The notes under the pieces are model-generated. The model searched no databases. It was not told the DNA's origin and saw only the letters and a program-made list of their open reading frames with translations. Of a stretch of 45,905 nucleotides of DNA, positions 1 to 6,654 are shown one piece after another. The stretch is taken from positions 106,966 to 152,870 of the forward strand of contig AOLX01000003.1 of assembly GCA_000336895.1 (NCBI GenBank), written 5' to 3'. Made by a program: the position numbers and the translations under genes. Numbering within the stretch: the stretch's first letter is position 1; the number at the start of each line of letters is the position of its first letter. This stretch comes from Haloarcula argentinensis DSM 12282. Lineage in GTDB: Archaea; Halobacteriota; Halobacteria; Halobacteriales; Haloarculaceae.

Positions 1-477
1 GCCTTCAATCGACCGTCCGATTAGCAGGTCCGCATCCTGGGCCTCACGGAAGAGCGTGGATGCCTGCTCTTTCACCGACCGACTCTCAGACAACGCACTC
101 GCGATGCGTCGGACTTCACCGAGCCCGTGAGCAAGGTTCCGGTCGCGCTTGCTGGAGTACTTCGACCGACCGTGGAGCCGACGCTGGCGAGCAAGCCGTC
201 GACGCCGTCTCGGAGAGATATCTGAGCTCTCAACAGAGCCGATGTTCGTCGACAGGCCCCGGTCGTGGCGAGTGGCCGTCCGGGGAGCACCCGTCCGCTT
301 CTGTTCCTCCCGATTGTACGTTCGCCACTCCGGCCCGTGGTCGAGCTGGTCTTGTTCGGTCACCAGGCCACAGTTCTTGCAGTGCGTTTCCCGTCCGCTG
401 CTATCAAGCGTGCCGCCACACTCGGGACAGCCCTGTGCAACTGCAAACAGCTCTGTCTGGACAGTTTGTGAAGACAT
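1..477 (-). CDS. tfb: Transcription initiation factor IIB (TFB), 5' part
   Basis: TFB bridges TBP on the TATA box to archaeal RNA polymerase. The window holds the first 159 codons; the rest lies beyond base 1. The start MSSQTVQTELFAVAQGC leads directly into a zinc ribbon with two Cys pairs (CPEC at about residues 17-20 and CKNC at about 33-36). An Arg-rich B-finger/linker follows (RTATRHDRGLSTNIG, then RRRRRLARQRRLHGRSKYS), and then the beginning of the first cyclin fold (GLGEVRRIASALSES). This domain order is specific to TFB. Haloarchaea carry many tfb paralogues, often on plasmids, where they give alternative promoter choice. Which promoters this copy serves cannot be seen. Confidence 0.95.
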   Translation of the reverse strand, partial: MSSQTVQTELFAVAQGCPECGGTLDSSGRETHCKNCGLVTEQDQLDHGPEWRTYNREEQKRTGAPRTATRHDRGLSTNIGSVESSDISPRRRRRLARQRRLHGRSKYSSKRDRNLAHGLGEVRRIASALSESRSVKEQASTLFREAQDADLLIGRSIEG

Positions 478-532
478 TGAGAAGATACCTCTCACCCGAC
501 TGGAGGCTCAGAAAACACGCTGCGGCGCCCGG

Positions 533-721
533 TCAGGCGTCGGGCAGTTTCCCATCCGGGCGCGGGACTCGCTTGGCTTCGATCTCGATCTCGACCCGGC
601 GACGGCCCTGAAAGACCTCGCCGCGTTCCTGTGCCTGTCGATGATGGGCAAGGACGTCTTGCTGGTCGTCGGCTTCGGTATCTGAAGGCTGTTCGCCGAC
701 GGACTGCTGGTCAGTGCTCAT
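533..721 (-). CDS. Small acidic hypothetical protein (62 aa)
   Basis: A 62-residue ORF beginning MSTDQQSVGEQPSDTEADD, 55 bp upstream of tfb on the same strand. The frame runs open further upstream, but the acidic, halophile-like composition starts at this Met, so it is taken as the start. The C-terminal half (RRRVEIEIEAKRVPRP) is strongly charged and could form a beta strand or a short nucleic-acid-binding tail. There are no Cys pairs, membrane segment or recognised motif. The close, co-directional position suggests co-transcription with tfb. Function unknown; it may be a small plasmid gene rather than a transcription partner. Confidence 0.5.
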   Translation of the reverse strand: MSTDQQSVGEQPSDTEADDQQDVLAHHRQAQERGEVFQGRRRVEIEIEAKRVPRPDGKLPDA

Positions 722-1270
722 GATCGGGAAATCCCTCGCCCGGCAGGGGGTCACAAAATTGGCAGTGCGTACAAGCAACCGATAGAAGTCACTCAGGCCT
801 CAGCAACATCCCAGACAGACCGATGAGCGTGAGAACAGACGCCGATTTCGAAGCGAGAACGGCGAACGAAGCTCATGAAACTCGTTGCGTACGACTTGCT
901 CGGGCGTGATGGCGAGGGACCGGGGCGGGAGTACTGGCCATGCGATGCGTCGGTCTCATCGCCGCTTAACCTGACGGTCCCAGTGCCGTAGTGGGTGCGG
1001 ATGGGCTTTGGTCACACCGAGAAGGCGTGGAACGACCGTTCAGTGGATCCGCGTATTGACTTCGGGCCTTTCATCAGACACAGAGAGTATTGAAAACAAT
1101 CTGCTGAATACAAAGCGCTTAGTCAGAACCGTATAATCACCAGTCAAGATCGAATGGGCACTGATCAACGCAATAGTACAATCCGCAGAATCCACCTTCC
1201 CGCCATGACTCTGGCGGCAGGAGGTTTCCCGGAGTTTGATCACTGTCTTTTTCAGGTCAAATCGCTCTAA
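722..1270. other. Stretch without a convincing gene
   Basis: About 550 bases between the small gene and the toxin locus. Short open frames exist on both strands but lack halophilic composition, start signals or recognisable motifs. It may hold decayed coding sequence. Confidence 0.5.
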
Positions 1271-1345
1271 TCACTCCAGCATTACAATCGCCCCGTTCCG
1301 GGTCAGTTCGAGCGTAATCGAGTTGTCATCGCTCATTTCGTCCAT
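1271..1345 (-). CDS. Micro-ORF (24 aa) abutting the colicin D immunity gene
   Basis: MDEMSDDNSITLELTRNGAIVMLE. Its ATG overlaps the TAA that ends the restored frame of the immunity gene as TAATG, a usual arrangement for translational coupling. The sequence looks like a real acidic beta-hairpin peptide rather than random translation. It may be a genuine small protein or the last surviving part of a second immunity gene. No function can be assigned. Confidence 0.35.
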   Translation of the reverse strand: MDEMSDDNSITLELTRNGAIVMLE

Positions 1346-1664
1346 TATTCGGTGGACCCGCTTTCCTCCATTTCGTCCAGCAACTCCTCCAGTTCCTCCG
1401 CGCATAGGCCGCTTCTTTGAAGAATTGCTCTTCACCGATACCGCCCCGTACCTTCTGAGGGTCTGTATCGGGACAATACCTATCACATGCAAAGAACAGC
1501 GGCTCGAGGACTTCGTATGGTTCGTCTGCAGGCACATCGTGATAATCCTCTTTGAACTCTGTCAAGTATCTATGCATAAATTCTGACGATTCCATTTCGC
1601 CATTTGTATAGGAAGTTATGAGATCCAGATATTTCTCCGCTCTCTCATTAGCGTTCATAGTCAT
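1326..1664 (-). CDS. Colicin D-type immunity protein, C-terminus frameshifted
   Basis: The immunity partner of the adjacent colicin D-like toxin. Members of this family are small helical acidic proteins that cover the tRNase active site. Visible are the helical start (NANERAEKYLDLITSYTNGEM), the family-typical EFMHRYLTEFKED, and LEPLFFACDRYCPD, which matches the FxxxDxYCPD signature of colicin D immunity proteins. Its ATG overlaps the toxin stop (ATGA). After residue about 86 (KEAAYA) the frame as written becomes basic (RRNWRSCWTKWRK). Removing a two-base CG duplication at about 1399-1402 restores an acidic helix (AEELEELLDEMEESGSTE) ending at 1345. So the gene is frameshifted close to its end and may have partial or no activity, unless this is a sequencing error. 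Confidence 0.8.
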   Translation of the reverse strand: MTMNANERAEKYLDLITSYTNGEMESSEFMHRYLTEFKEDYHDVPADEPYEVLEPLFFACDRYCPDTDPQKVRGGIGEEQFFKEAAYARRNWRSCWTKWRKAGPPNNGRNER

Positions 1665-2329
1665 TCACCATCAATAATCCCGGTACTTTCCATATTTTGA
1701 CGTTGGTCAGCAGTCAGCTTGTATCCAGTCAAGAACTCTCCATCGTCCACGATAACGTTGTTACCGGTTCTCGAATTGTAAATGTGCGTGACTGATTGAT
1801 CGCCTTCTAGTCGCTTGTACTTCCCTTCGATTACCTCGGTATCAGGGTCAACCGCGTGCTCAGCGATAGCCTCTTTGAACCGTTCTTTGTTCTCCGGGTT
1901 CTTGTTCCCGTTTACACCGAAGTCATCAGCATGCTTATACTTGCTATCGATTTGACTGTCTGGCAGATCAACCTCCCCCAGTTCGTCCATCTTTCGCAGC
2001 GTGTCTACGCCTGTAGAATCAGAGTCAGCGTACCGCTGAATGAGTTTTCGTGAGAATACATCGTCTCTGTTGATGACATTCGTGGCATCACGACCCTCGT
2101 CAGTGGCGAGCTTCTTTGCGTCCCCGAGCAGATCCGCTGCTCGCTCGTCACTTATCGAGTCTCGTCGCACAGCATCCAAGAGCTTGTTATGGAACGTCGT
2201 TGCGTCGTAAGAGCTAATTGAGTCGGTTTGTTTGAGTCCATGCCAGGCCTCAGTGAAACTGTCACAGGGACTGTTACAGACCTGCTCATCAAGGAGTGAA
2301 ACGCCGTCGTCACCGCCACGCGCCACCAT
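1661..2329 (-). CDS. Colicin D-like tRNase toxin module (C-terminal part of a broken polymorphic toxin)
   Basis: The last ~75 residues match the catalytic domain of colicin D, which cleaves the anticodon loop of tRNA-Arg. They contain KYKHADDFGV, which carries the family's catalytic His (codon 1931-1933) with flanking Lys residues. Then come a helix FKEAIAEH, the EGKYKR strand, THIYNSRTGNNVIVDDGEF and GYKLTADQ. The N-terminal third is the shared helical toxin body with the VCNSPCD motif. The frame is in register with upstream body sequence (2330-2662) but separated from it by a TAG at 2441-2443, so this segment can be translated only from an internal start, the ATG at 2329, or not at all. It overlaps the immunity gene by ATGA. 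Read as a displaced toxin cassette with its catalytic residues intact. Confidence 0.8.
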   Translation of the reverse strand: MVARGGDDGVSLLDEQVCNSPCDSFTEAWHGLKQTDSISSYDATTFHNKLLDAVRRDSISDERAADLLGDAKKLATDEGRDATNVINRDDVFSRKLIQRYADSDSTGVDTLRKMDELGEVDLPDSQIDSKYKHADDFGVNGNKNPENKERFKEAIAEHAVDPDTEVIEGKYKRLEGDQSVTHIYNSRTGNNVIVDDGEFLTGYKLTADQRQNMESTGIIDGE

Positions 2330-3105
2330 CTCGTCGGCTGTCGACTTTTCGTTCGGATCCAGTTCGTCGTACCACTTGAGACTCGTCGCCAGTTCGTCCG
2401 ACGAGACTTCACTCGAGTCGTAGGCCCGGGTGAAGCGCCGCTAGGTCGCCGCGTCGTCCCTCTCCAGCAGGATATCCGCTGCATCGGAATCCGTATCTGC
2501 TAGACCGTTCAGCGACCGCCGACCACGCGAATCCGTTCGCTTGAACAGATCCATCGCTTCACTGGCCGGCGAATCCACGTCCGAGTCGCGCAGATACCGC
2601 CTGGTCTGGGGCGACAGCGAGTTGAACTCGTCGACGACGGCCTGTCGCTTTGGCCCCGGCATATTCGCCAGCCTCGAACGGATTGCGCGTCTCGTGCTGA
2701 TCCTGCAACGAATGCACCTTCAGCTGAGGCAGTTTGAACACGATCGACGGCCGGTTGATCAGCATCGTCGCCATCCCCACCATCTGCGTGACGTACTGCC
2801 TGGGATGGAGAATCATCTCCACGATCCCCACGAGCGAGATCCCGATCACCGTCGTCGTCCCCGAGAAAAGCGACATCAGGCCGATGAACCCAGTCTCGCC
2901 GGCGCTGATCGGCAGTTTGTCGTAGTTCGAGCGGCCTCACCGAATGTATCCGGCCCCTTCAGCGTCTGCCGTTTACTGTTGTCGTGGATGTCGACCGTCT
3001 CGACATCGACCGTGGTCGGTCGGATGACGCTCTTTCCACCCACGACAATCTTTCCAACCCCATTGGAACTGATCGTACAATGGTGGTCAGTCCAGAGGCT
3101 AGCAT
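2330..3105 (-). pseudogene. Decayed body of a polymorphic toxin
   Basis: Homologous, segment by segment, to the body of the long toxin at 6651-9437. In order: VDIHDNSKRQTLKGPDTFG (about 2935-3010), a hydrophobic stretch GLMSLFSGTTTVIGISLVGIV with QHETRNPF (about 2690-2870), then LPGPKR-like MPGPKRQAVVDEF through DDAAT (2441-2662) and RRFTRAYDS. At least two frameshifts separate these blocks. About 100 residues of the long toxin are missing between NPFEAGEY and MPGPKR, and a TAG replaces the Gln codon of DDAATQRRF. The calcium-repeat N-terminus is absent. This is a remnant that once carried the colicin D tip; the boundary near 3105 is approximate. Confidence 0.75.
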
Positions 3106-3174
3106 AGTAGCATTAAGAACGCGGTCCTTACGGGAATCCAATGCCACCAACAGTTTCACTTATCAAACCGAGAG

Positions 3175-3537
3175 CTAGTCAGATTCAAGCATGGTGTCCA
3201 GCGGGACCGAGTCACGAATCCACGCCTCTGGGACGGACTCGAACTCACGAAGTTCCACCAAGTCTGCCCCACCCGTTCGACCATGAAGTGTGCCGATCGT
3301 CCCGATTCGAATGGCCACGTCGGCTGGAACGTCAACGATGGCGACTGTGATTGATTCACTCTCAGGAAGTGCGTACTCGTCGCGGATTTCTTCTTCGTCG
3401 GCGGTAGCATCGAACTGGTCACGGCGGTGGAGCCAGCGTTCGCCGGGCAGGCCGTCGGGGTCGAACTGGAGGTATTCAGTCGAATCGGTGGTCGTTGCGT
3501 CCATGACGATGGATCCGTCCGCGTATGGGTTTGCCAT
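3175..3537 (-). CDS. Probable additional immunity protein of the toxin locus (120 aa)
   Basis: MANPYADGSIVMDATTTDST followed by a beta-rich acidic protein ending in LDTMLESD. The start is the Met at 3537, because the frame further upstream is antisense to the neighbouring immunity gene and has a non-halophilic composition. It lies 34 bp downstream of the 217-residue immunity gene and just behind the broken toxin body, with no toxin of its own. Orphan immunity genes in such positions are common in polymorphic toxin arrays and may protect against relatives' toxins. Its WLHRRDQ/FDPDG segment weakly recalls the DPDTGDRYDRE end of its neighbour. Assignment is by context; no family is recognised. 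Confidence 0.55.
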   Translation of the reverse strand: MANPYADGSIVMDATTTDSTEYLQFDPDGLPGERWLHRRDQFDATADEEEIRDEYALPESESITVAIVDVPADVAIRIGTIGTLHGRTGGADLVELREFESVPEAWIRDSVPLDTMLESD

Positions 3538-3571
3538 TGGTTGTAATTGAGTGTTGGTTGACTTCGTCCGC

Positions 3572-4225
3572 TCACCACAGACCAGTGTCGATGACCTCTC
3601 GATCATATCTGTCGCCGGTGTCGGGGTCGAGTCGGTAGCGGTGGTCAGTGGTGCGATTGACTGCGGTTTGCTCCCAGAGTTCGCCATCTTCGACGAAAAT
3701 GGTGCCTCGTCGTTCGCCAGCATCCGAACGCCAGCGTTCGGTGCCATCGGCCTCGAAGGCATAGAGAGTGTGAGTGGCCTGTTTACACCGCAGGAAGATG
3801 GCGGTATCGAATTCGACAACTCGGGTGATCTCGCCGCTAAGTTCAATAGTTCTGTCGGCAATGGGTAACTGGTTATGTGGCCATTTGTTGAGAATGTCAC
3901 CAGTCTCGGGATCGAATTCGAAATTCCCTTCGGTGTGCTGAGTTAGGTAGCGATCTAGAAGTGTCCACAAATCGTAATGGTGGGCATCTTCTTCGTCACT
4001 CTGTACCGACTCAATTACCCATTCACGTTCTCCAGACGGAGTCACTGAGATAACATTTCGGGTTTGGTCTTTGATGTGAAAATCGAATCCTTCTATATTG
4101 CGGTTTTGGTACTCTGTCCGGAGAATCACACGCTCATCAGCCACAATCGAATCTCCGATAGGATACTGGAAAACGATCTCCTCACCGTTAATCGAGATTC
4201 GGTCCCAGTCAACCTCAATTGTCAT
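3572..4225 (-). CDS. Probable immunity protein for the NAD-toxin-like cassette (217 aa)
   Basis: A beta-rich acidic protein starting MTIEVDWDRISINGEEI. Its ATG lies inside the toxin stop (ATGA, 4222-4225), the same coupling as in the other two toxin/immunity pairs. The C-terminal half has repeats that look like beta-propeller blades (TLYAFEADGTERWRSD, then FVEDGELWE). It has no signal peptide or membrane segment, so it should act in the cytoplasm. The role as immunity protein to the upstream toxin is inferred from position and coupling. No named immunity family is recognised with confidence. Confidence 0.65.
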   Translation of the reverse strand: MTIEVDWDRISINGEEIVFQYPIGDSIVADERVILRTEYQNRNIEGFDFHIKDQTRNVISVTPSGEREWVIESVQSDEEDAHHYDLWTLLDRYLTQHTEGNFEFDPETGDILNKWPHNQLPIADRTIELSGEITRVVEFDTAIFLRCKQATHTLYAFEADGTERWRSDAGERRGTIFVEDGELWEQTAVNRTTDHRYRLDPDTGDRYDREVIDTGLW

Positions 4226-5322
4226 GGAGAATCACCGCTAAGGAACGTATCCACATCCCATTTTCCATCCCTAATGGCTGGTAGATCTTTCATTTTGAGG
4301 TCCCTGCTTTCGTCCATCATATCTTCACCACGAATCTCGTACTGAATCCCACCACCATCGTGGCCAAAGTTCTCCCCGGCCTCGCTGATGCGGACGATGG
4401 TTCCTTCATCGACATCAAGCCTGGTAACTTTGTCGGCGTCGCCGGGAAGCGCGTATCGGTCGACAATCTCGTCCGACCCGACATCAGCGTCGCTACGCAA
4501 CCGATCGATGTCGTCGGCGTCGGTCGCCCAGGGTCCGGCCTCGTGGTTGTTTCTCGTCGAATCCCAGAACCGATAGACCGAGAGAGATTCGTCGGCTTTC
4601 CCGTCGATGACGATAGTATCGGCGTCGTACGGGCTTTCCGGGCCGTCGTACCACGACGAGTAGTACGGATCCGAATCGACGTCGATGTCGGAAGCTGGTT
4701 TGAAGCTGGTGATCGTGACGTCGTCGCTGACGGAATCGACTTGCTTGAGCGCCGTTGTTACCGATTGCTTGGAAATATCCGGATCGCCTGCAGCGCGGAT
4801 CCAGGACTTCCGGAGATCGTCATCGTCGAGAAGACGCCGGAACTGCCTGGCCTCTCCCTCGTCAAGGTCCCCATACTTCCGGGTCGCACGCGAGAGGTCA
4901 ACGGCGTCAATATCGGTGTCCCCAAGCAGTTTCCGAAGCGTATCGTCTCCAAGTTCGTCGACGAGCTTGACGCCAGCCCCATCCGTATCGGCGATGAGCT
5001 GCTTGGCCCGTCGTTGCTGAGTGCTGTCGAGGTTGTCGACCTTTTTGACGGCCCTGTCGATCTGGTCGAAGGAGTCGACGCTGTCGTCATCAGCCGCGCG
5101 AGCGACGCCCCGGCGGAACGACTGGTCGAGGTCACCGGAGCCGTCGGCGAGGATGCGGACGGTTTCGCCGTCGGCTTTGGCGATGAGCTCGGCGCCGTCG
5201 TCGCCGGTTGCAGCAAGGACATCGTCGGCAGCGTCTTTGCCGCTCGCGTCGAGGCTATCGTAGCGCTTGACGGCCGTCGACAGTTCGTCCGTCGACACCT
5301 CACGCTGCTTGTGGGCCTTCAC
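4222..5322 (-). CDS. Displaced polymorphic-toxin C-terminal cassette with a TNT/ART-like tip
   Basis: Residues 1-200 are acidic helical repeats continuing the shared toxin body. In-frame upstream sequence (LLEIDDAATQRRFVKAH, to about 5395) matches the long toxin but meets a TAG at 5378-5380, and no promoter or secretion region is present. The tip (residues ~230-350) has SVYRFWDSTRNNHEAGPW, an ALPGDADKVTRL segment and a Gly-rich GHDGGGIQYEI. That order (YR-x-W..GPW..ALP..V..GGGxQ) resembles TNT-type NAD glycohydrolase or ADP-ribosyltransferase-fold toxins, which destroy or use NAD in the target cell. The fold assignment is tentative. It is followed by an immunity gene overlapping by ATGA. It probably acts as a silent cassette until recombined onto a full-length toxin. 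Confidence 0.65.
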   Translation of the reverse strand: MKAHKQREVSTDELSTAVKRYDSLDASGKDAADDVLAATGDDGAELIAKADGETVRILADGSGDLDQSFRRGVARAADDDSVDSFDQIDRAVKKVDNLDSTQQRRAKQLIADTDGAGVKLVDELGDDTLRKLLGDTDIDAVDLSRATRKYGDLDEGEARQFRRLLDDDDLRKSWIRAAGDPDISKQSVTTALKQVDSVSDDVTITSFKPASDIDVDSDPYYSSWYDGPESPYDADTIVIDGKADESLSVYRFWDSTRNNHEAGPWATDADDIDRLRSDADVGSDEIVDRYALPGDADKVTRLDVDEGTIVRISEAGENFGHDGGGIQYEIRGEDMMDESRDLKMKDLPAIRDGKWDVDTFLSGDSP

Positions 5323-5358
5323 GAACCGCCGCTGTGTCGCCGCATCATCAATCTCCAG
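5323..5358 (-). repeat. Toxin-cassette seam repeat, copy in silent cassette
   Basis: Thirty-six bases identical to 7548-7583 except one position (5335), encoding the conserved EIDDAATQRRF. It marks where the shared toxin body meets the variable tip and is a good substrate for homologous recombination between cassettes. Confidence 0.75.
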
Positions 5359-5424
5359 CAGCCCGTCAGAGACGTCCTAGTCCGTCTCAGCGCTTATGAT
5401 GAGGAGTGTCGAAAGAGACTGCAG

Positions 5425-6654
5425 TCACAGAAGCCGCTTGCGGATATACTGGTCGATGTTCTCGGTGTCGTCGAGGTCGTTAAGCGTGTCCAGTGCGCCC
5501 TCCATTGAGTCGAGGTCGTCGGCGGTGAAGTCGTCCTGTTGGGCCACGCGGCCGAGACTCACGAGGAGCTTGATCTTGCTCACGGTGGTGTCGAGGTCCA
5601 TTACCTTCGTGACGACATTCTCGGCTTCGGGGTCGTCCAGTCTGATGAACGACGGCGGGATTACGTCCCGAAGCAAGGCCGAGACGTAGAGATCGTCTTC
5701 AGCAGTGGCAGGTATATCTGAGAGCATTCGCTTGACGATATCTGCCTTGTCTCCCGTGGTATCAGTGACAACGTTCCGCACGAACGTACCGGTATCGAGA
5801 TGCCGCAGGTTCCGGTGCTCGTCGACACGGACAGGGACGAGCTCTAAGTCCTCATTGGCGAATTCCGGGGCGATATTCTCTCGGTGGACACAGACGTCGG
5901 TGCCGATCGCATCGGGGTCGAAACTCGCGAACGGATCTGACAGTGTCACGTCACTCGGCGGTGAAACGGCGTCCGCTCGATCCATCCCATCCAACAGATA
6001 CCGGTCTGCTGGGTGTTTGCTGCCGTAGTCATCCCAGGGTATCCGGGTCGTGACGATGAGGATACTGCCGTTTTCGAGCTTTTCGACCTTCCAGGCTGGA
6101 GCATCCAGAACCCGCTCGCAACCACCGAACCGTTCTATCAACGGCTCTGAGTAGATACCCAGCCACGGGAGTCGCCGCAGTTCGAACGGGGTCTCGACTG
6201 GCAGCACCGTTTTAGGTGTCGGAGCGATTTCACCGTCCATTATCGCCCTGTTGAACGTCGAAACGTAGAACGGATCGAGCTCGACCGCGAGTCGGCGAAT
6301 CAGTTCGACGAATAGCTGCGCAGGGCCCGTGTACGCATCACCCGAGCTACGGTCTACTTCGACCAGTCGGTTTGCATCTACAGACACGTTTAGCATGGTG
6401 TCAATCGGTCCGCTCCAGTCATCGAGACGAAATCTGAGACGTATCTCTCTGTTCTCGGAATGAACCGAGATTCGGCCTTTTTCAGAGAGAGTCACATCTT
6501 CCGGGCTCAATGGTTCCGAGTCAGTCGCGTGTTCTGTCAATCCCATCTCCGCACAGATCGAAAGTGTTCTGTCGATAACTCTCGCTCTGATTGGCTGCTC
6601 ATTGCTGTGAAAAGAGGCGAACACTGACCCTTCCTGCTTGATCGGATTACTCAT
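5425..6654 (-). CDS. Probable immunity protein of the full-length toxin (409 aa)
   Basis: Begins MSNPIKQEGSVFASFHSN. Its ATG overlaps the stop of the long toxin (ATGA, 6651-6654), so the two are translationally coupled, and the next cassette begins directly behind it. It is large for an immunity protein. The N-terminal ~250 residues look mixed alpha/beta (RLRFRLDDWSGPIDTMLNV; FYVSTFNRAI; PFELRRLPWLGIYSEPL), and the C-terminal ~100 residues are helical and acidic (TVSKIKLLVSLGRVAQQDD). There is no signal peptide. Function is inferred from position only. Because of its size it could also be an accessory factor, but nothing in it looks enzymatic. Confidence 0.6.
   Translation of the reverse strand: MSNPIKQEGSVFASFHSNEQPIRARVIDRTLSICAEMGLTEHATDSEPLSPEDVTLSEKGRISVHSENREIRLRFRLDDWSGPIDTMLNVSVDANRLVEVDRSSGDAYTGPAQLFVELIRRLAVELDPFYVSTFNRAIMDGEIAPTPKTVLPVETPFELRRLPWLGIYSEPLIERFGGCERVLDAPAWKVEKLENGSILIVTTRIPWDDYGSKHPADRYLLDGMDRADAVSPPSDVTLSDPFASFDPDAIGTDVCVHRENIAPEFANEDLELVPVRVDEHRNLRHLDTGTFVRNVVTDTTGDKADIVKRMLSDIPATAEDDLYVSALLRDVIPPSFIRLDDPEAENVVTKVMDLDTTVSKIKLLVSLGRVAQQDDFTADDLDSMEGALDTLNDLDDTENIDQYIRKRLL

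Noticed and set aside
4360..5508. A 382-codon open frame on the plus strand
   Set aside because: It is the antisense of the acidic helical toxin cassette; Val/Asp-rich wording arises from the complementary codon bias and no domain is recognisable.
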